Source of the DNA: Corallochytrium limacisporum
Taxonomy: Eukaryota; Opisthokonta
Reading direction: 5' to 3'
Assembly: GCA_002811645.1 (NCBI GenBank)
Contig: PDIP01000134.1
Coordinates: 335-20,383, forward strand
Length of the DNA: 20,049 bases
Shown here in pieces: positions 1-9,148 of the stretch. The notes under the pieces were generated by a model that was not told where the DNA came from, searched no databases, and saw only the letters and a program-made list of their open reading frames with translations. Both the position numbers and the translations under genes were made by a program. Numbering within the stretch: position 1 is the first letter of the stretch; each line of letters begins with the position of its first letter.

Positions 1-2428
1 GGGGCTTTGAAAGGAAGGAAGGGGGGAGGAGGGGAAAGGAGTGCAAAACGCCAGTTGGCGCGCTGCCTTCCGCGTGTGTGGCTTGGGGTTTTCTTTTTAC
101 TTTCTCTCTTTTCTTTGGGGCCGATTTTTTCTTCATCAACGCTCCGTTCCTTCGCCCTGCCGCTGGCCGGCGAGATCGCCTTGATTTTGTACTGGACACC
201 GGTGCTCACCTTTGGGGGCCGCCGGAAACAACGAGGCCAGGACCTCGTTCCGTATCTCGGCTTGCCCAACATTACCACACACACACACTCTTGAACGTGC
301 GCGTCTTCATCCTCAGCTACGTGTAGCTGCTTGTACACGTCAACTCACACAGGAGCTTCAACGGAAAAGCGTCAAGGGTGTTAAGGGATCGCAAAATGAT
401 TGCTCGGCTCCGAGACACACCAACAGCCACGGGGCTGCTAAGCAAACAATCAATATTGGAGGAACAAAGCGAACGACGGGCGGTACCGATCGGCGCGCGC
501 GCCAGCTGCTGCACGGAAATGAATCGACACCCGTCGGGTGCTAGGTACAGATACCGGTCTCTTGCCACTGCCATAGCCAAATGCTAGTCTTTTCTTCAGC
601 ACACAGGCGCCCCGAGACACTAAGAGCCCTTTACATTGCACGGTGGAGAAAAGCTTTGGCACCAGCAGTGTAGGATCGCGCCAAGGCTTGTACAAACCCG
701 CCGTACGAGCTCCATACCCACCTACATTCTCTGGCGCAATATCTCCCCTCTTCAAACATAGTCAATGCAAAATGTATGGGCGTAATTACAATCAAGTCTG
801 ATATCGTTGGTCTATCACCATTGGCTGGCAACGGTCCCATATTTCCTCTTCATGTAGCCAGGCAAGGAATCAGGTACGCCGAATACCGCGGTACGCTCTG
901 AAGCAAGCGGTCGGTGGCTATTCCAATTGCGCAGTCAGTCAGTATAGACGGTGACGACTAAGCCGCGTAAGGCCCCTGAGTAGAACAGGTGCCAGTGCTC
1001 CCCCGGCCCCTAAGAAGGCCATCTTTGTTTTAGGGCCCATTTTCAAGGAAGCGAAAAAAAAAATGCAAAGGCCGGGTACCAGCAGTTCCGGGCCATTCAG
1101 TATGAGTCGCCACGCCACAGTGGATAGTCTCGAGAAGGACACGAGCTGGGTAGTGACCATGAAACGGCCATGTGTCATTCCGCCCGCGGGAGAGGATCTC
1201 AATTTGGTCGCCCACTCTTACGACGAGAATTTGTAGATGAAACGGACTGGGTACGAGTACTTTGTCCTCCCATAGATTCCTTATAGTCAGTGCCACACCG
1301 GGCGGCGGAGCGAGCACACCGATGCTGGGAGTCTACGGAAGCGATCGTTGCGCGGCCACAGCACCCTGGCGATGGGGGCATGCTCGGTGCTACAGGCCAC
1401 TCATTATGGGACTCCAGTCTTCATTGTATTGATTATTGTGATGCAAACACTCTGTGGGACTGTGTTTACAATCGCCAGGTCTTCTCAAAAATGTGCTAGA
1501 CACATGGAGTGTCTATTGGACCTGGCGAACGGGTAGCCCGCAGCAACTATTCTCTCCGGTTAGGCATGAAAGTACAAAGACCTGTAAAACCGCTTTGGGG
1601 GTGTTGCTTCGTGCTCCTTACCCCACAGGAAATCTCTGGAATCAACTTCACTTCCTGCCCTCGAATATGAATGCTTCACTGGCGGTTTCTGTTCGGACGT
1701 GTCACTCCAGTCGTGCAGATGCCGCAGGTGTCGATGGATGCGTGCCCAGCGCCCCAACCCTCTACCTGCGACACACCGTACACATCGAGCCTGAAACTAT
1801 CCCCCAATTGTCGTCGGGCCCGCAGTACTTTGCGTCATACATATATATAGGCCGTCATCAATCTGTTATTAAAGCACATCTTGCGTGGACGTTGTTTCTC
1901 CCGTGCTCAGCACGGCGAAGCCGCACGTACCAGTCCCGGCAAATTAGGCCCCCGAGAAGGTACACCGACCAATCAACTTATCCTTGATTTTCTTCGACCG
2001 CTTGGTCGTGCACGGAATTGAACTGACACATGCAGAGTGGCACGGCTTCCCGACAGTGGCATCATTGGCCGGACAAAACGTAATGGAGGAGAACACATTT
2101 TAGCTGAGAGGAGTGCGGTACTTAGCCCAGTCTTTCCCTGCAATGAGCATGAATGACCTGTCTACCAATAACGATTTCGCCGTCTCGTGCTTGTCAGAAG
2201 ATTGCGGGTGTTCGGTAGGTGGTTGAGATACTTTCTTTTTTATCAATATTTAAGTAGTACGGTGGTACTGGAAATTTAGTCAATTTGGGCTGGCCGAGAG
2301 CTCGGCGCTGGCATCTGGGAGCAGCCTCTGGTACGCGTCATCACTCAAGTCGGCTCCAAAAAGTCGACATCGAGGACTTCACCAATGACCGCCGATCTTG
2401 TAATCAACTCAGCGAAGTTCGTACATTC
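1..2428. other. Intergenic or gene-free left flank
   Basis: I see no supportable gene in this stretch. The open frames are short, lack signal peptides or recognisable motifs, and several depend on GTG or TTG starts; the longest (about 1454-1987, +) is arginine- and serine-rich without family features. The first 130 bases are strongly G-rich on the given strand. A short CA repeat lies at about 275-288. A small hairpin (AGTAC/GTACT around GGTG) sits at 2256-2269, beyond the 3' end of the minus-strand gene that stops at 2429. No tRNA or rRNA was recognised by eye. Confidence 0.5.
275..288. repeat. CA dinucleotide microsatellite
   Basis: About seven CA units in an otherwise unannotated flank. 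Confidence 0.8.
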
Positions 2429-3121
2429 TTAGGCGGCATTGGAAATCTTGACAAGCCTAGCTGCCTGGAGGGCCCGAGTGGCATCTGGGACCAAGACACT
2501 GTATACCTCAGCGCTCGTCTTAATATTGTAGTATCTGGCAAGGTCCTGCACGACAGCTTCACCACGCACGGCGGGTCTGCGGTACAAATCGGCATAATTC
2601 TTGGGGTTACTAACAAATTCAGCAAGGTCGTCCGAGATCGGCATGAGGACAGCGTCATTTTCAGTGATTGTGGCATCGTCGACCACGTAGTCCACGTTCT
2701 GCATGTTGACAGCGTCACGGCGTGCCTTTTGGGTAGAGGAGATCTTGACAATCGTGGCTCCCTGGAGAGAATCGTCAGCCTTTGAAAGAAGGGCGTGGTA
2801 CTCCTCACCCGCATCGATATTGAGATAGTCAGCAAGATCTGCAGCAAACTTGTCATCAATACCCGCGGATCTGCGCGCCAAGTCCGCAGTATTCGCAGCA
2901 GAGGCCCTCAGGAAATCGGCCAGGTCTGCAGAAATCGGGAAAAGGATAGCATGTTGAACACTCGTGTCCCGGCGAGAGTAGATTGGAGCCCAAGGGTCTA
3001 CATAGTCGGCTCCTCCCATGATTGGGATCGTAAGTTCATTTTCCAGGGCAGGGGCGGCCGTAGTAATGGTTGCAGCAGCCAGCAAGCTGACGGCGGCGAA
3101 GGTATACTTGATGGACATCAT
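2429..3121 (-). CDS. Secreted cysteine-free protein with a duplicated 70-residue unit
   Basis: A 230-residue protein of unknown function. I start it at the first ATG (3121), although the frame stays open a few codons further to a TTG, because the ATG-initiated N-terminus is a clean signal peptide: a short K-containing head, a hydrophobic core of A/V/L, and a likely cleavage site after TAA or TAAPA at about residues 22-25. The mature part contains two diverged copies of one unit, at about residues 59-128 and 158-227. Each begins with a 'PIS-x-DLA-(D/E)-F' motif, has a central 'DLA-x-Y-x-NI' motif and ends 'VKIS'. There are no cysteines, unlike the other secreted products here. A dibasic RRD precedes each copy (residues 50-52 and 134-136), compatible with Kex2-type processing, but this is inference. 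A TATTTAAAGG element lies about 130 nt upstream, and a GT repeat (sense strand) falls in the predicted leader. I do not recognise the family. Confidence 0.82.
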   Translation of the reverse strand: MMSIKYTFAAVSLLAAATITTAAPALENELTIPIMGGADYVDPWAPIYSRRDTSVQHAILFPISADLADFLRASAANTADLARRSAGIDDKFAADLADYLNIDAGEEYHALLSKADDSLQGATIVKISSTQKARRDAVNMQNVDYVVDDATITENDAVLMPISDDLAEFVSNPKNYADLYRRPAVRGEAVVQDLARYYNIKTSAEVYSVLVPDATRALQAARLVKISNAA

Positions 3122-3168
3122 CTTGGAGTTCAACTTCAACTGTTCAAGATTAACAGGGCTTTTCCTTT

Positions 3169-3180
3169 ACACACACACAC
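3169..3180. repeat. CA/GT microsatellite in a predicted 5' leader
   Basis: Six AC units, read as GT on the transcribed strand. They lie about 50-60 nt upstream of the ATG at 3121, between it and the TATA-like element, so they are probably in the 5' UTR. Confidence 0.75.
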
Positions 3181-3251
3181 AAAGTATGCACGTTCTTGAG
3201 ACGTTTGATGTTGTTTCTCATCACCTCCACCGAAGCCGTCCGATCTCCTCT

Positions 3252-3263
3252 ACCTTTAAATAC
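3252..3263 (-). promoter_or_regulatory. TATTTAAAGG core promoter element
   Basis: On the minus strand this reads TATTTAAAGGTA, about 130 nt before the ATG at 3121. Near-identical elements precede the other two small minus-strand secreted-protein genes, which supports a TATA-box role. Confidence 0.6.
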
Positions 3264-3416
3264 CCTCTCCTGCAGTCTGATCAGAGATCGTGACGTGTTG
3301 CTCAACAGGATTTTCATCACTGTGGTGCTGAGGAATCAATTTGGTTTGGTTTCACATTATACTGAGATATCACAAGTCTCCATACATGATCATTGATACC
3401 AATCGAATTACATTAG

Positions 3417-3725
3417 TGCCGGTCTGTCGTGATTTTGCCCGGTTTGACCATGAGTAGAGCCGTGGTGGGCGGTTTGTGGGTCACTGGCGAACAGGTCACG
3501 AAGCGCCGGTGCATCAGAGCGAAGGACGGAGGCACTGGAGTCTGCTTCTTTAGCAACTCTTGTTTTGGCTGTGCGTGTAATCATGAGTGGCAGTGTCCAT
3601 CATCAATGAGATGCACTGGTGGTACGTGCCAAGATCCGTGCACCAATTTGTCGTGCTTTGTCGACGGTAACTGCTGCACCGGCCAGATTTGCATGGGGGG
3701 CATTTGCCAGGCTCCCTTTTGGTGA
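3417..3725 (+). pseudogene. Orphan cysteine-rich tail of the RTX-like family (5'-truncated copy)
   Basis: The frame is open from just after a TAG at 3414-3416 to the stop at 3723-3725. It matches only the last ~100 residues of the three large downstream proteins. It begins within the segment that reads 'AILSGVTMS' in the intact copy (here 'VILPGLTMS') and continues through the 'CI-x-AKDG-x-TG-x-C' motif into the terminal cysteines C-x4-C-x5-CC-x4-C-x4-C, a spacing identical to that of the paralogue at 9149. None of the preceding RTX domains is found upstream in any frame I checked. The only in-frame ATG (3450) gives no signal peptide, so the piece is unlikely to be a working secreted protein as it stands. 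It is most simply a relic of a fourth family member whose 5' part was lost. An exon with a distant spliced leader is possible but unsupported. All cysteines of the terminal framework are kept. Confidence 0.7.
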
Positions 3726-3887
3726 CCGCGCCGGACTACCGTCGACATACACCATGATAACACTTATGACCCACTAGGGGCTTCTTAACAAAGTCCAAAA
3801 ACACAACACAGTTTGCTGCCACGGACCCCTCGTTATCACAGCGCTCCGTTTTAGCGCTTAAGGGGATGCTAATCGCATCTTTCATGC

Positions 3888-3904
3888 TTCCCCTTTGGGG
3901 AAGG
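3888..3904. repeat. Short inverted repeat (7-bp stem, 3-base loop)
   Basis: CTTCCCC and GGGGAAG flank TTT. It is followed by another G run and, at 3978-3996, by a second short hairpin with an A-rich loop. A terminator or structural role cannot be judged from sequence. Confidence 0.5.
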
Positions 3905-4021
3905 GGGGTTTCAGAAGTTCCATGGGCACCACACCCGTTCCCAATCTCCGCTTCCCCCCCCCCCACCCCCAAAGGGACCTGGGGAAAAAACCCAGGAAGA
4001 GAAAAAAAAGGAACGGGGGGC

Positions 4022-4180
4022 TCATAGGTAATGTACTGTGTCCCAAGGAACGATCGGAGCGATAACCCAAAAAGCAATGGAGGCGGGGCCCAGGAAAGAA
4101 AGGTGGCTGACCACAGCGGCGAAGAACAAGGAGGCCACAGTGGTGAATACGTGGGGCATCCAGGACCCGTGAGTGTCCAT
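4022..4180 (-). CDS. Possible 52-residue membrane miniprotein
   Basis: This ATG-to-TGA frame is too short to stand out on length. Its translation is unusually coherent: a short polar start (MDTHGSW), then about 35 hydrophobic residues rich in V, A, F, L and I, then a 'PWDTVHYL' end. That could form one long or two short membrane segments. No TATA element was recognised upstream, no homologue is known to me, and hydrophobic frames arise by chance opposite purine-rich DNA such as this. It could equally be a degraded exon of a membrane protein. I list it only as a low-confidence candidate. Confidence 0.15.
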   Translation of the reverse strand: MDTHGSWMPHVFTTVASLFFAAVVSHLSFLGPASIAFWVIAPIVPWDTVHYL

Positions 4181-4385
4181 TACGCAAACTACGCATTAAG
4201 GAATGTACCAACGGACAGAAACGACTTTGGCTTACCCAACTACCAGGAAACCCCGTGCCTCAGAATCAATGAGTGGACTGATTCTCTCAGGGATACTAAA
4301 ATGTCAGATGCCTTAATCTAACTGTGATCGACACCTGTTCTGCGGTCTGAAGTCTGTGGTCTGAAAGGCAGACTTGACGTATCCT

Positions 4386-4492
4386 GCAGCAGATGTCACT
4401 CAAATATCCCCGGTGTCCTACCATAGTACGATGCAGTATATTCTCCTTTTCCATCATCGCATCACCTTCATATACAAAGAAAGCAGTCAGAC
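4386..4492 (+). promoter_or_regulatory. Upstream conserved element, copy 1
   Basis: Contains GCAGxAGATxTCxCTCAA followed by ATATCCCC, GTGT and GTACxATGC, then a CATC...ATACA...CAG..GAC tail. The same series occurs at 8686-8787 and, more diverged, at 12617-12709. All three lie at a similar distance upstream of a large family gene (here 475 nt). It may be a bound enhancer-type element or simply residual homology from the gene duplication. Confidence 0.55.
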
Positions 4493-4806
4493 GACGATAA
4501 GATGGTGGCGATAGTGACGGTGGAATGATGAAGGCATCATGCGCGGGCGGAAAAGCAGGGAGAGATCCCTCCTTCTCCCAACTCCATGACCTTGTCCCGT
4601 TTCCGGAGCGACCACTCTCGCGTGTTGCACTTCACAGCCTTTTTGAATGCACTGAAATATGAGCAGAATCATGTTGCACTGAAGCGGGTTTCTCCATGAT
4701 TCATTCACTGTCAAATCCACCAGAACAGTGCGCTTGTGTGAACCACCTTTGCCCGGAAAGGGTATATGTAGCCTCGAGTCTGCGTAGCTGTCGTTGATCT
4801 CTTCCG

Positions 4807-4830
4807 TAATACACAAAGTAAATATAAAAC
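4807..4830 (+). promoter_or_regulatory. TATA box and TAATACAC motif of the first large gene
   Basis: TAATACAC at 4807-4814 and AATATAAAAC at 4821-4830 lie 54 and about 38 nt before the ATG. The same TAATACAC sits 56 nt before the ATG at 9149, and the same AATATAAAAC about 35 nt before the ATG at 13039. With a typical TATA-to-start distance, the leader would be only some 10-15 nt. The ATG at 4832 is followed after three codons by TAG and lies where transcription has probably not yet begun. Confidence 0.6.
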
Positions 4831-4860
4831 ATGAAAGTACGGTAGAGTAACTACTCTAAC

Positions 4861-7199
4861 ATGGGCTTGCCTCCCATAGCAGTTGCAGCACTGTGCTGTC
4901 CTTTGGTGCAAGCCGCGACAGTCCTTCCGGGATTCATGGCTGCAGTGCCGGAGACTCTTGAACCACCCACAGGCTCGTCAATCTCCTATGCAGGACTTGG
5001 TGTGGAAGTTTATTCAAGCCCTTCTCACGCAGGCAAGCAGATTAAGTCCAAAGCGGTTGGCTACATTTCGCAAGGGTACGATCCACCCCAGGTACTCCGC
5101 TATGACCGTCCATGGGAAGACGGAAAGAACATTTGTAGAGCAACGAAGGACTATGAAGGTGAGACGACCGCAGATTGGTGTTGGAACTTCTTGTCCCGTG
5201 ATGACAACAATCACGACGACTGGGTGTTTACTAAAATTCTAGGATCAAAACAAAATGACAAGATGATAGGAGCAACAAGCAACAGTAATCACTACTCCGG
5301 CTGGAGACAATCTGAAATTTTTGAAGGCAAAGGGGGCAATGATACAGTGCGCGGCGAACATGGTGATGACTACATTTTTGGTGGCCCAGGGTGTGATAGG
5401 CTCCATGGTGATAGTGGAGATGACACAATTGTTGGTAATGAGGCCGGAGATGATTCTCCTGATATGGACATCATCTTCACAGGCACTGGATCCGACACAG
5501 TCTACGCCCAGGCTGGTGATGACTGGATCTACACTGATCAGCTGGAGGACAACAACTTAGATTGGCTCTCCGGCGGAACTGGCGCGGATACGTTTGTCAT
5601 CAGTCAGCCTTTCGGTCCTAACATGGGATCTGATGGATGGACACTGGATGCTATAGACCTGCTGCTTGGCTTGGCAACGATATGATTGACCTGTACTTCA
5701 CCGCCCTCCTGCCGGCAAGAAAGATTGGCAAGGAGATTGCTCCAATGTCCTTAGACATCGTCAAGTGGATGATCGATGGCACCCCACAAAAGATGGTAGA
5801 TCCGCCTCATAAGGGACGGTGTATTATTGCAGACTTCAATCCTATGCAGGATCGCATTCTGATTCAGCTGGATCCTCATCGCTTGGCTCCTAATGTAAGC
5901 ATCAGGACTGCCAACAATGGCGAGAACGCTTGGATCTTGACCTCCGACGGTTTCGATCTTTGTTATGTAAATTGGGCCCCACCTGATGAAATATTTGGTG
6001 CCGACGTCAGTCATATTGGTGCCACACCCAGTGACATTCTCATCAAGATGCTCCAACAAAACGCCAAGCTTGTTGGTGGGGGTAAGTTTGGCCTGGTCGG
6101 CGAGACGAGTCCCACCTGGCTTGACGAACTTGTCGAACCACCGCAGGCTTTGGACAATACTGAAAACGGGCGGTTCCTGCTGATTGGCAACTGGGGAGGT
6201 TATGTTACCATAGGGTCTTCTGACAACGACCACCTGATCGGTAATGATCATCCAAATGGTGACGCCCTTTACGCATATGCGCTTAGTTTTGAAGGAGGTG
6301 ACGTCGTTGCCGTCAAGGATGGTGATGACATTCTTCGCGGCTACGGCGGTCCGGATATACTCGCTGGTGGCAGTGGCTTCAATCAGATCTACGGTGGTGA
6401 GGGTGAGGACACCGTGTCATATGCACATGCTCGCACAGGTATCGCCGTCGATATGGAACATACCGGGGAATGGCACGGCGATACTTTCTTTGTTGCGTGG
6501 AACGGATTTAGTTCGGATCCGTATGATCCGGACGTAGATGTTTCCATGACCGGTAAGGACGGCTACGACTGGGTCTTTGATGTAGAAAACATTATTGGTG
6601 GTCCGTATAATGACCAAATTCACGGAAACAGCCTCCCAAACGTTATATACGGTGGGCCGGGGCACAACACCGTCAGCGGGAGAGGTGGTGGCGATACCTT
6701 CTTCATGACTGAGGGAGGTACCAGTGAGATTTTAGATTTCGATCCCGCCGAAGGTGATCTCATTGTTCTTGATCCCGAACCCTACGGCATCGGCAAGAGG
6801 CATGCCAATTACCATATTCTTGATCTTGTATACGATCAGAAAGATGAGAACTTGCACCTTGAGACCAAGTGAGAGGGGGAAACAGTCGTGCAATTGACCG
6901 GCACCACATTGAATAAGAACATCTTGAGTAGCATAGAGATTCTGGACGACCGAAGCACGGGTAGAGTGTGTATTGAGCCGAAAGGTGGGGACGGAAGCAC
7001 CGGACTCTGCGCATACATTGATGGTGCTACAGGCTATGGCATGAAGTGCAAAGCAAACTGGCAATGCCAGGCACCTTTGCAGTGCATTGATGGCATCAAC
7101 GCATGTTACCTGGAATGCGACTTCAGAAACTGCCTTAAAGACAGTGATTGTTGTGGGGGTGATATTTGCAATGCTCCTTACTGCATCCGACCATTCTGA
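4861..7199 (+). pseudogene. Secreted RTX-like / cysteine-module protein, interrupted twice
   Basis: First of three tandem paralogues of roughly 780 residues. It starts with a signal peptide (likely cleaved after VQA, residue 18) followed by the family 'LPGF-x-AAVPETLEPP' motif. It then keeps RTX-type repeats, the conserved middle domain with 'ADFNPxQDRI', the second repeat block and the 12-cysteine tail. Two lesions break it. A single base is missing at about 5671-5672 compared with the paralogues, shifting the frame in the 'GFGNDxxDLYF' region so that a stop appears at 5683-5685. An in-frame TGA at 6870-6872 falls just before the cysteine module. Apart from these, all three segments stay open and aligned without gaps to their intact relatives. 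Promoter motifs are also preserved. It is therefore a very recent pseudogene, or an intact gene with sequencing errors. Translated as given, only the signal peptide, N-terminal region and first repeat block would be made. Confidence 0.8.
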
Positions 7200-7374
7200 G
7201 TTTCCAGCCGACCACTGCGAAGAACTTCGCCAGGCAAGGGCCGATGATGGAACAATTTCCACATTTCTCCGTGTGGACAACCGAGTGCCTTGTCACGTCG
7301 GACGATCAGCGCGACCAAACCGCCCAGACCCGTTCTCTTCCAGCCACCCGCCCCCTTTGCGACCACTCCCCGCG

Positions 7375-7396
7375 CCCCCCCCCCCTGGCGGGGGGC
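7375..7396. repeat. C-run / G-run inverted tract
   Basis: Eleven C bases followed by TGGC and six G bases. It belongs to a recurring intergenic motif in this window and is prone to hairpin, G-quadruplex or sequencing artefacts. Confidence 0.6.
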
Positions 7397-7660
7397 CTGA
7401 AAAGTCCCCACTGTTCTTGTACCAAAGTTTTATATTTCCCCTTGGGTCCAGATTTTACATTTTCTTTCTTTCTTTTCCTTTTCTTTTTTAGAAATTCTTC
7501 GAGGGATTTTTGGGTCGTGCTTTTTCTTTTTTATTGCGGTTTTACTGCCTCAAAAGGTCTGAGAAGGACGTGTGCGGGGACGGCGGCCAAAATTTTCCTC
7601 TTTTTTTTTCCTCCTTTGATTCTCAAGGAAAATATAACAAATAAAACCCAAAGAAACCAG

Positions 7661-7706
7661 CGAGCGAGAGAGAGACACACACACACACACCCACACACAC
7701 GCACAC
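7661..7706. repeat. Compound GA then CA microsatellite
   Basis: A GA stretch passes directly into about fifteen CA units with two interruptions. Confidence 0.8.
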
Positions 7707-7736
7707 AAAGGAGAAGCGCCGTCCTTTCGTTTGGCT

Positions 7737-7758
7737 CCCCCCCCCCCGGGGCGGGGGG
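7737..7758. repeat. C-run / G-run inverted tract
   Basis: About eleven C bases run straight into GGGGCGGGGGG, giving a GC-only inverted repeat with almost no loop. Confidence 0.6.
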
Positions 7759-7908
7759 AGGCACGCGGTTGTCCCCGGCCCGAACCCGGGGGAGGGAGAA
7801 ATTTCCTCGCGGGGGGGGGGGCCAATGTAAGTTCCCCGTGACCGCTTGGGAACAGTTTCAAAAATTCAGTTTCACACAACCGCGATTAACCTCGAGCTAA
7901 GCCCCGCG

Positions 7909-7925
7909 GTGTGTGTGTGTGTGTT
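7909..7925. repeat. GT microsatellite
   Basis: Eight GT units. Confidence 0.8.
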
Positions 7926-8685
7926 GGTTTGTGCCCCGGGGAACCACGAAAGCATCTTCTCATGCGTGCCTTTCCACGGGTTCCTCACTGAGCGATGTCC
8001 TGCACCACTCCAAAACCCACCAAGGGGGAGGGGCCAAGCAGGTGTCATACGCCAATTCTGTGCGGAATCTCCAAAGCGCCCAAACGAAAGGAAAGCACGC
8101 GCAGTTTTTATTCAATCCCGTTCCCGAAATGGCTCCTGCACAAAATGAACGCAACGAAGAACCTTGGCTCCATCCCTTGTTTTCACCTGTGATTCTTCCG
8201 CAAACCCCTACGGTGGTGCGGCTTTTGTCAGTCTGTTAACCAATTGGCGTTCTGGTTGACGCTATACCACCGGCAACATCCGTTTGGTGGTCGTGGTTAG
8301 GCTTCTTTGGTGCTTCCGTACGACGCAGTGCTGGAGTGACGATTGTGGTCTTAGTTGACCTCCTTCCGACAAGTTTACTGCCTTATAAGGAGGACATCGT
8401 TGCAAGACACCGTTCGGATACAACAGACGCTACCGAGGAAGGGCGATTCATCCCCATAGCGGAAGGACGACGGGTGGGAAGCGGGCATGCAGGTCACGGT
8501 TCAGTGTCCAAGGCGACCAGGCATTCAGCATGCAGCGCGACATGCTATTGTGCTCGTTCTAGATATGGAAGAATCAGACTGTGTCCATTACAGTGCCACA
8601 CCCAAACCGCTCAAAATGTGGTCAATATCAGTACATAGCGCGAATATCAGGCGTTTCCTATAGAAACTACTCTTTTGATCCCCTC

Positions 8686-8787
8686 GCAGAAGATATCGCT
8701 CAATATCCCCCGTGTAATACCGTTGTACAATGCGTGTTATGTCCATGGTGTTAGCTTTATATCATCTTTATACACAAATCAGGAAGA
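8686..8787 (+). promoter_or_regulatory. Upstream conserved element, copy 2
   Basis: It shares GCAGxAGATxTCxCTCAA, ATATCCCC, GTGT and GTACxATGC in order with 4386-4492. It also shares an ATCATC...ATACA...CAG.GAC tail. It starts 463 nt before the ATG at 9149. Confidence 0.55.
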
Positions 8788-8880
8788 CTTCTTTCCCACT
8801 AGAGGATGTTACTGCGGGCAAGAGCTGCACACAGTTGGCGACAGGTCACCATGCATATCCTTGCTTGGTAATTTGAATAT

Positions 8881-8910
8881 CTTGCCGTTTACTGCATTCT
8901 ACACTGTAGT
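8881..8910 (+). promoter_or_regulatory. Second shared upstream motif (copy at gene 9149)
   Basis: TTGCCGTTTACTGCATTCTA here matches CTGCTGTTTATTGCAGTCTA at about 12809-12827. They lie 268 and about 232 nt before their respective starts. I found no clear match before the broken copy at 4861. Confidence 0.35.
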
Positions 8911-9092
8911 CTCGCGCAGAAAGGACACTTATTTCGAAGTTTTCAAATTCAAATGACACATCTTTGGACACTTCTGGTAGAGAAGGCTTTATCAGGACAG
9001 CCACTTTCCGAATTCAAGATCTCCTATCGGCCGAGCCCAGAGCTCGTCCTGATTCGTCTGGTACAAAAAGGGGAGATCTGCCCTACGCCTGA

Positions 9093-9100
9093 TAATACAC
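9093..9100 (+). promoter_or_regulatory. TAATACAC proximal promoter motif
   Basis: The same octamer lies at almost the same distance (56 versus 54 nt) before the ATG of the first large gene. A canonical TATAAA is missing here; GATAATAC may serve instead. Confidence 0.4.
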
Positions 9101-9148
9101 CTACCGCTGAGTAATCTAGTTTTAGCCAGTAATGACAAGTTCTCTACC

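Larger units (their letters stand above)
3726..4370. other. Intergenic stretch with hairpin-forming C/G-rich DNA
   Basis: This lies between the orphan fragment and the upstream region of the first large gene. It holds an 11-base C run at about 3954-3964, a perfect CTTCCCC-TTT-GGGGAAG hairpin at 3888-3904, and a CCTGGG/CCCAGG hairpin at 3978-3996. A 52-codon minus-strand ORF with a hydrophobic stretch (4022-4180) is listed separately. No other gene is visible. Confidence 0.5.
7200..8640. other. Intergenic low-complexity stretch after the first large gene
   Basis: No gene seen. From about 7370 to 7930 it is a patchwork of C runs next to G runs (about 7375-7395, 7737-7758, 7811-7821), T-rich pyrimidine stretches, GA and CA repeats (7661-7706) and a GT repeat (7909-7925). 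The open frames crossing it are compositional artefacts of proline, serine or arginine. At 7620-7638 an AAGGAAAATATAAC motif resembles the TATA region of the gene at 13039, but no gene follows. 7930-8640 is of ordinary complexity with nothing recognisable. Confidence 0.55.

Noticed and set aside
1454-1987. Plus-strand frame of 177 codons
   Set aside because: It starts at GTG, is rich in Arg, Ser and Thr without motif or signal peptide, and has no promoter-like sequence recognised nearby.
2285-2859. Frames on both strands overlapping the minus-strand gene at 2429-3121
   Set aside because: They are shadows in other frames; only the frame with signal peptide and internal duplication has protein-like features.
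3122-3139. Upstream extension of the secreted repeat protein to a TTG start
   Set aside because: Non-ATG initiation is not expected here, and the ATG at 3121 already gives a complete signal peptide.
5660-5700. An intron explaining the frame break in the first large gene
   Set aside because: The two frames join with an offset of one base and no excess sequence relative to paralogues, so there is no room for an intron.
6860-6890. Programmed readthrough or selenocysteine at the TGA
   Set aside because: The paralogues have ordinary serine codons there, and the same gene carries an independent frameshift, so mutation or sequencing error is simpler.
7166-7900. Plus-strand frame of 244 codons and overlapping minus-strand frames
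   Set aside because: They cross C/G runs and CA repeats; composition follows low-complexity DNA, and the frame overlaps the end of the preceding gene.
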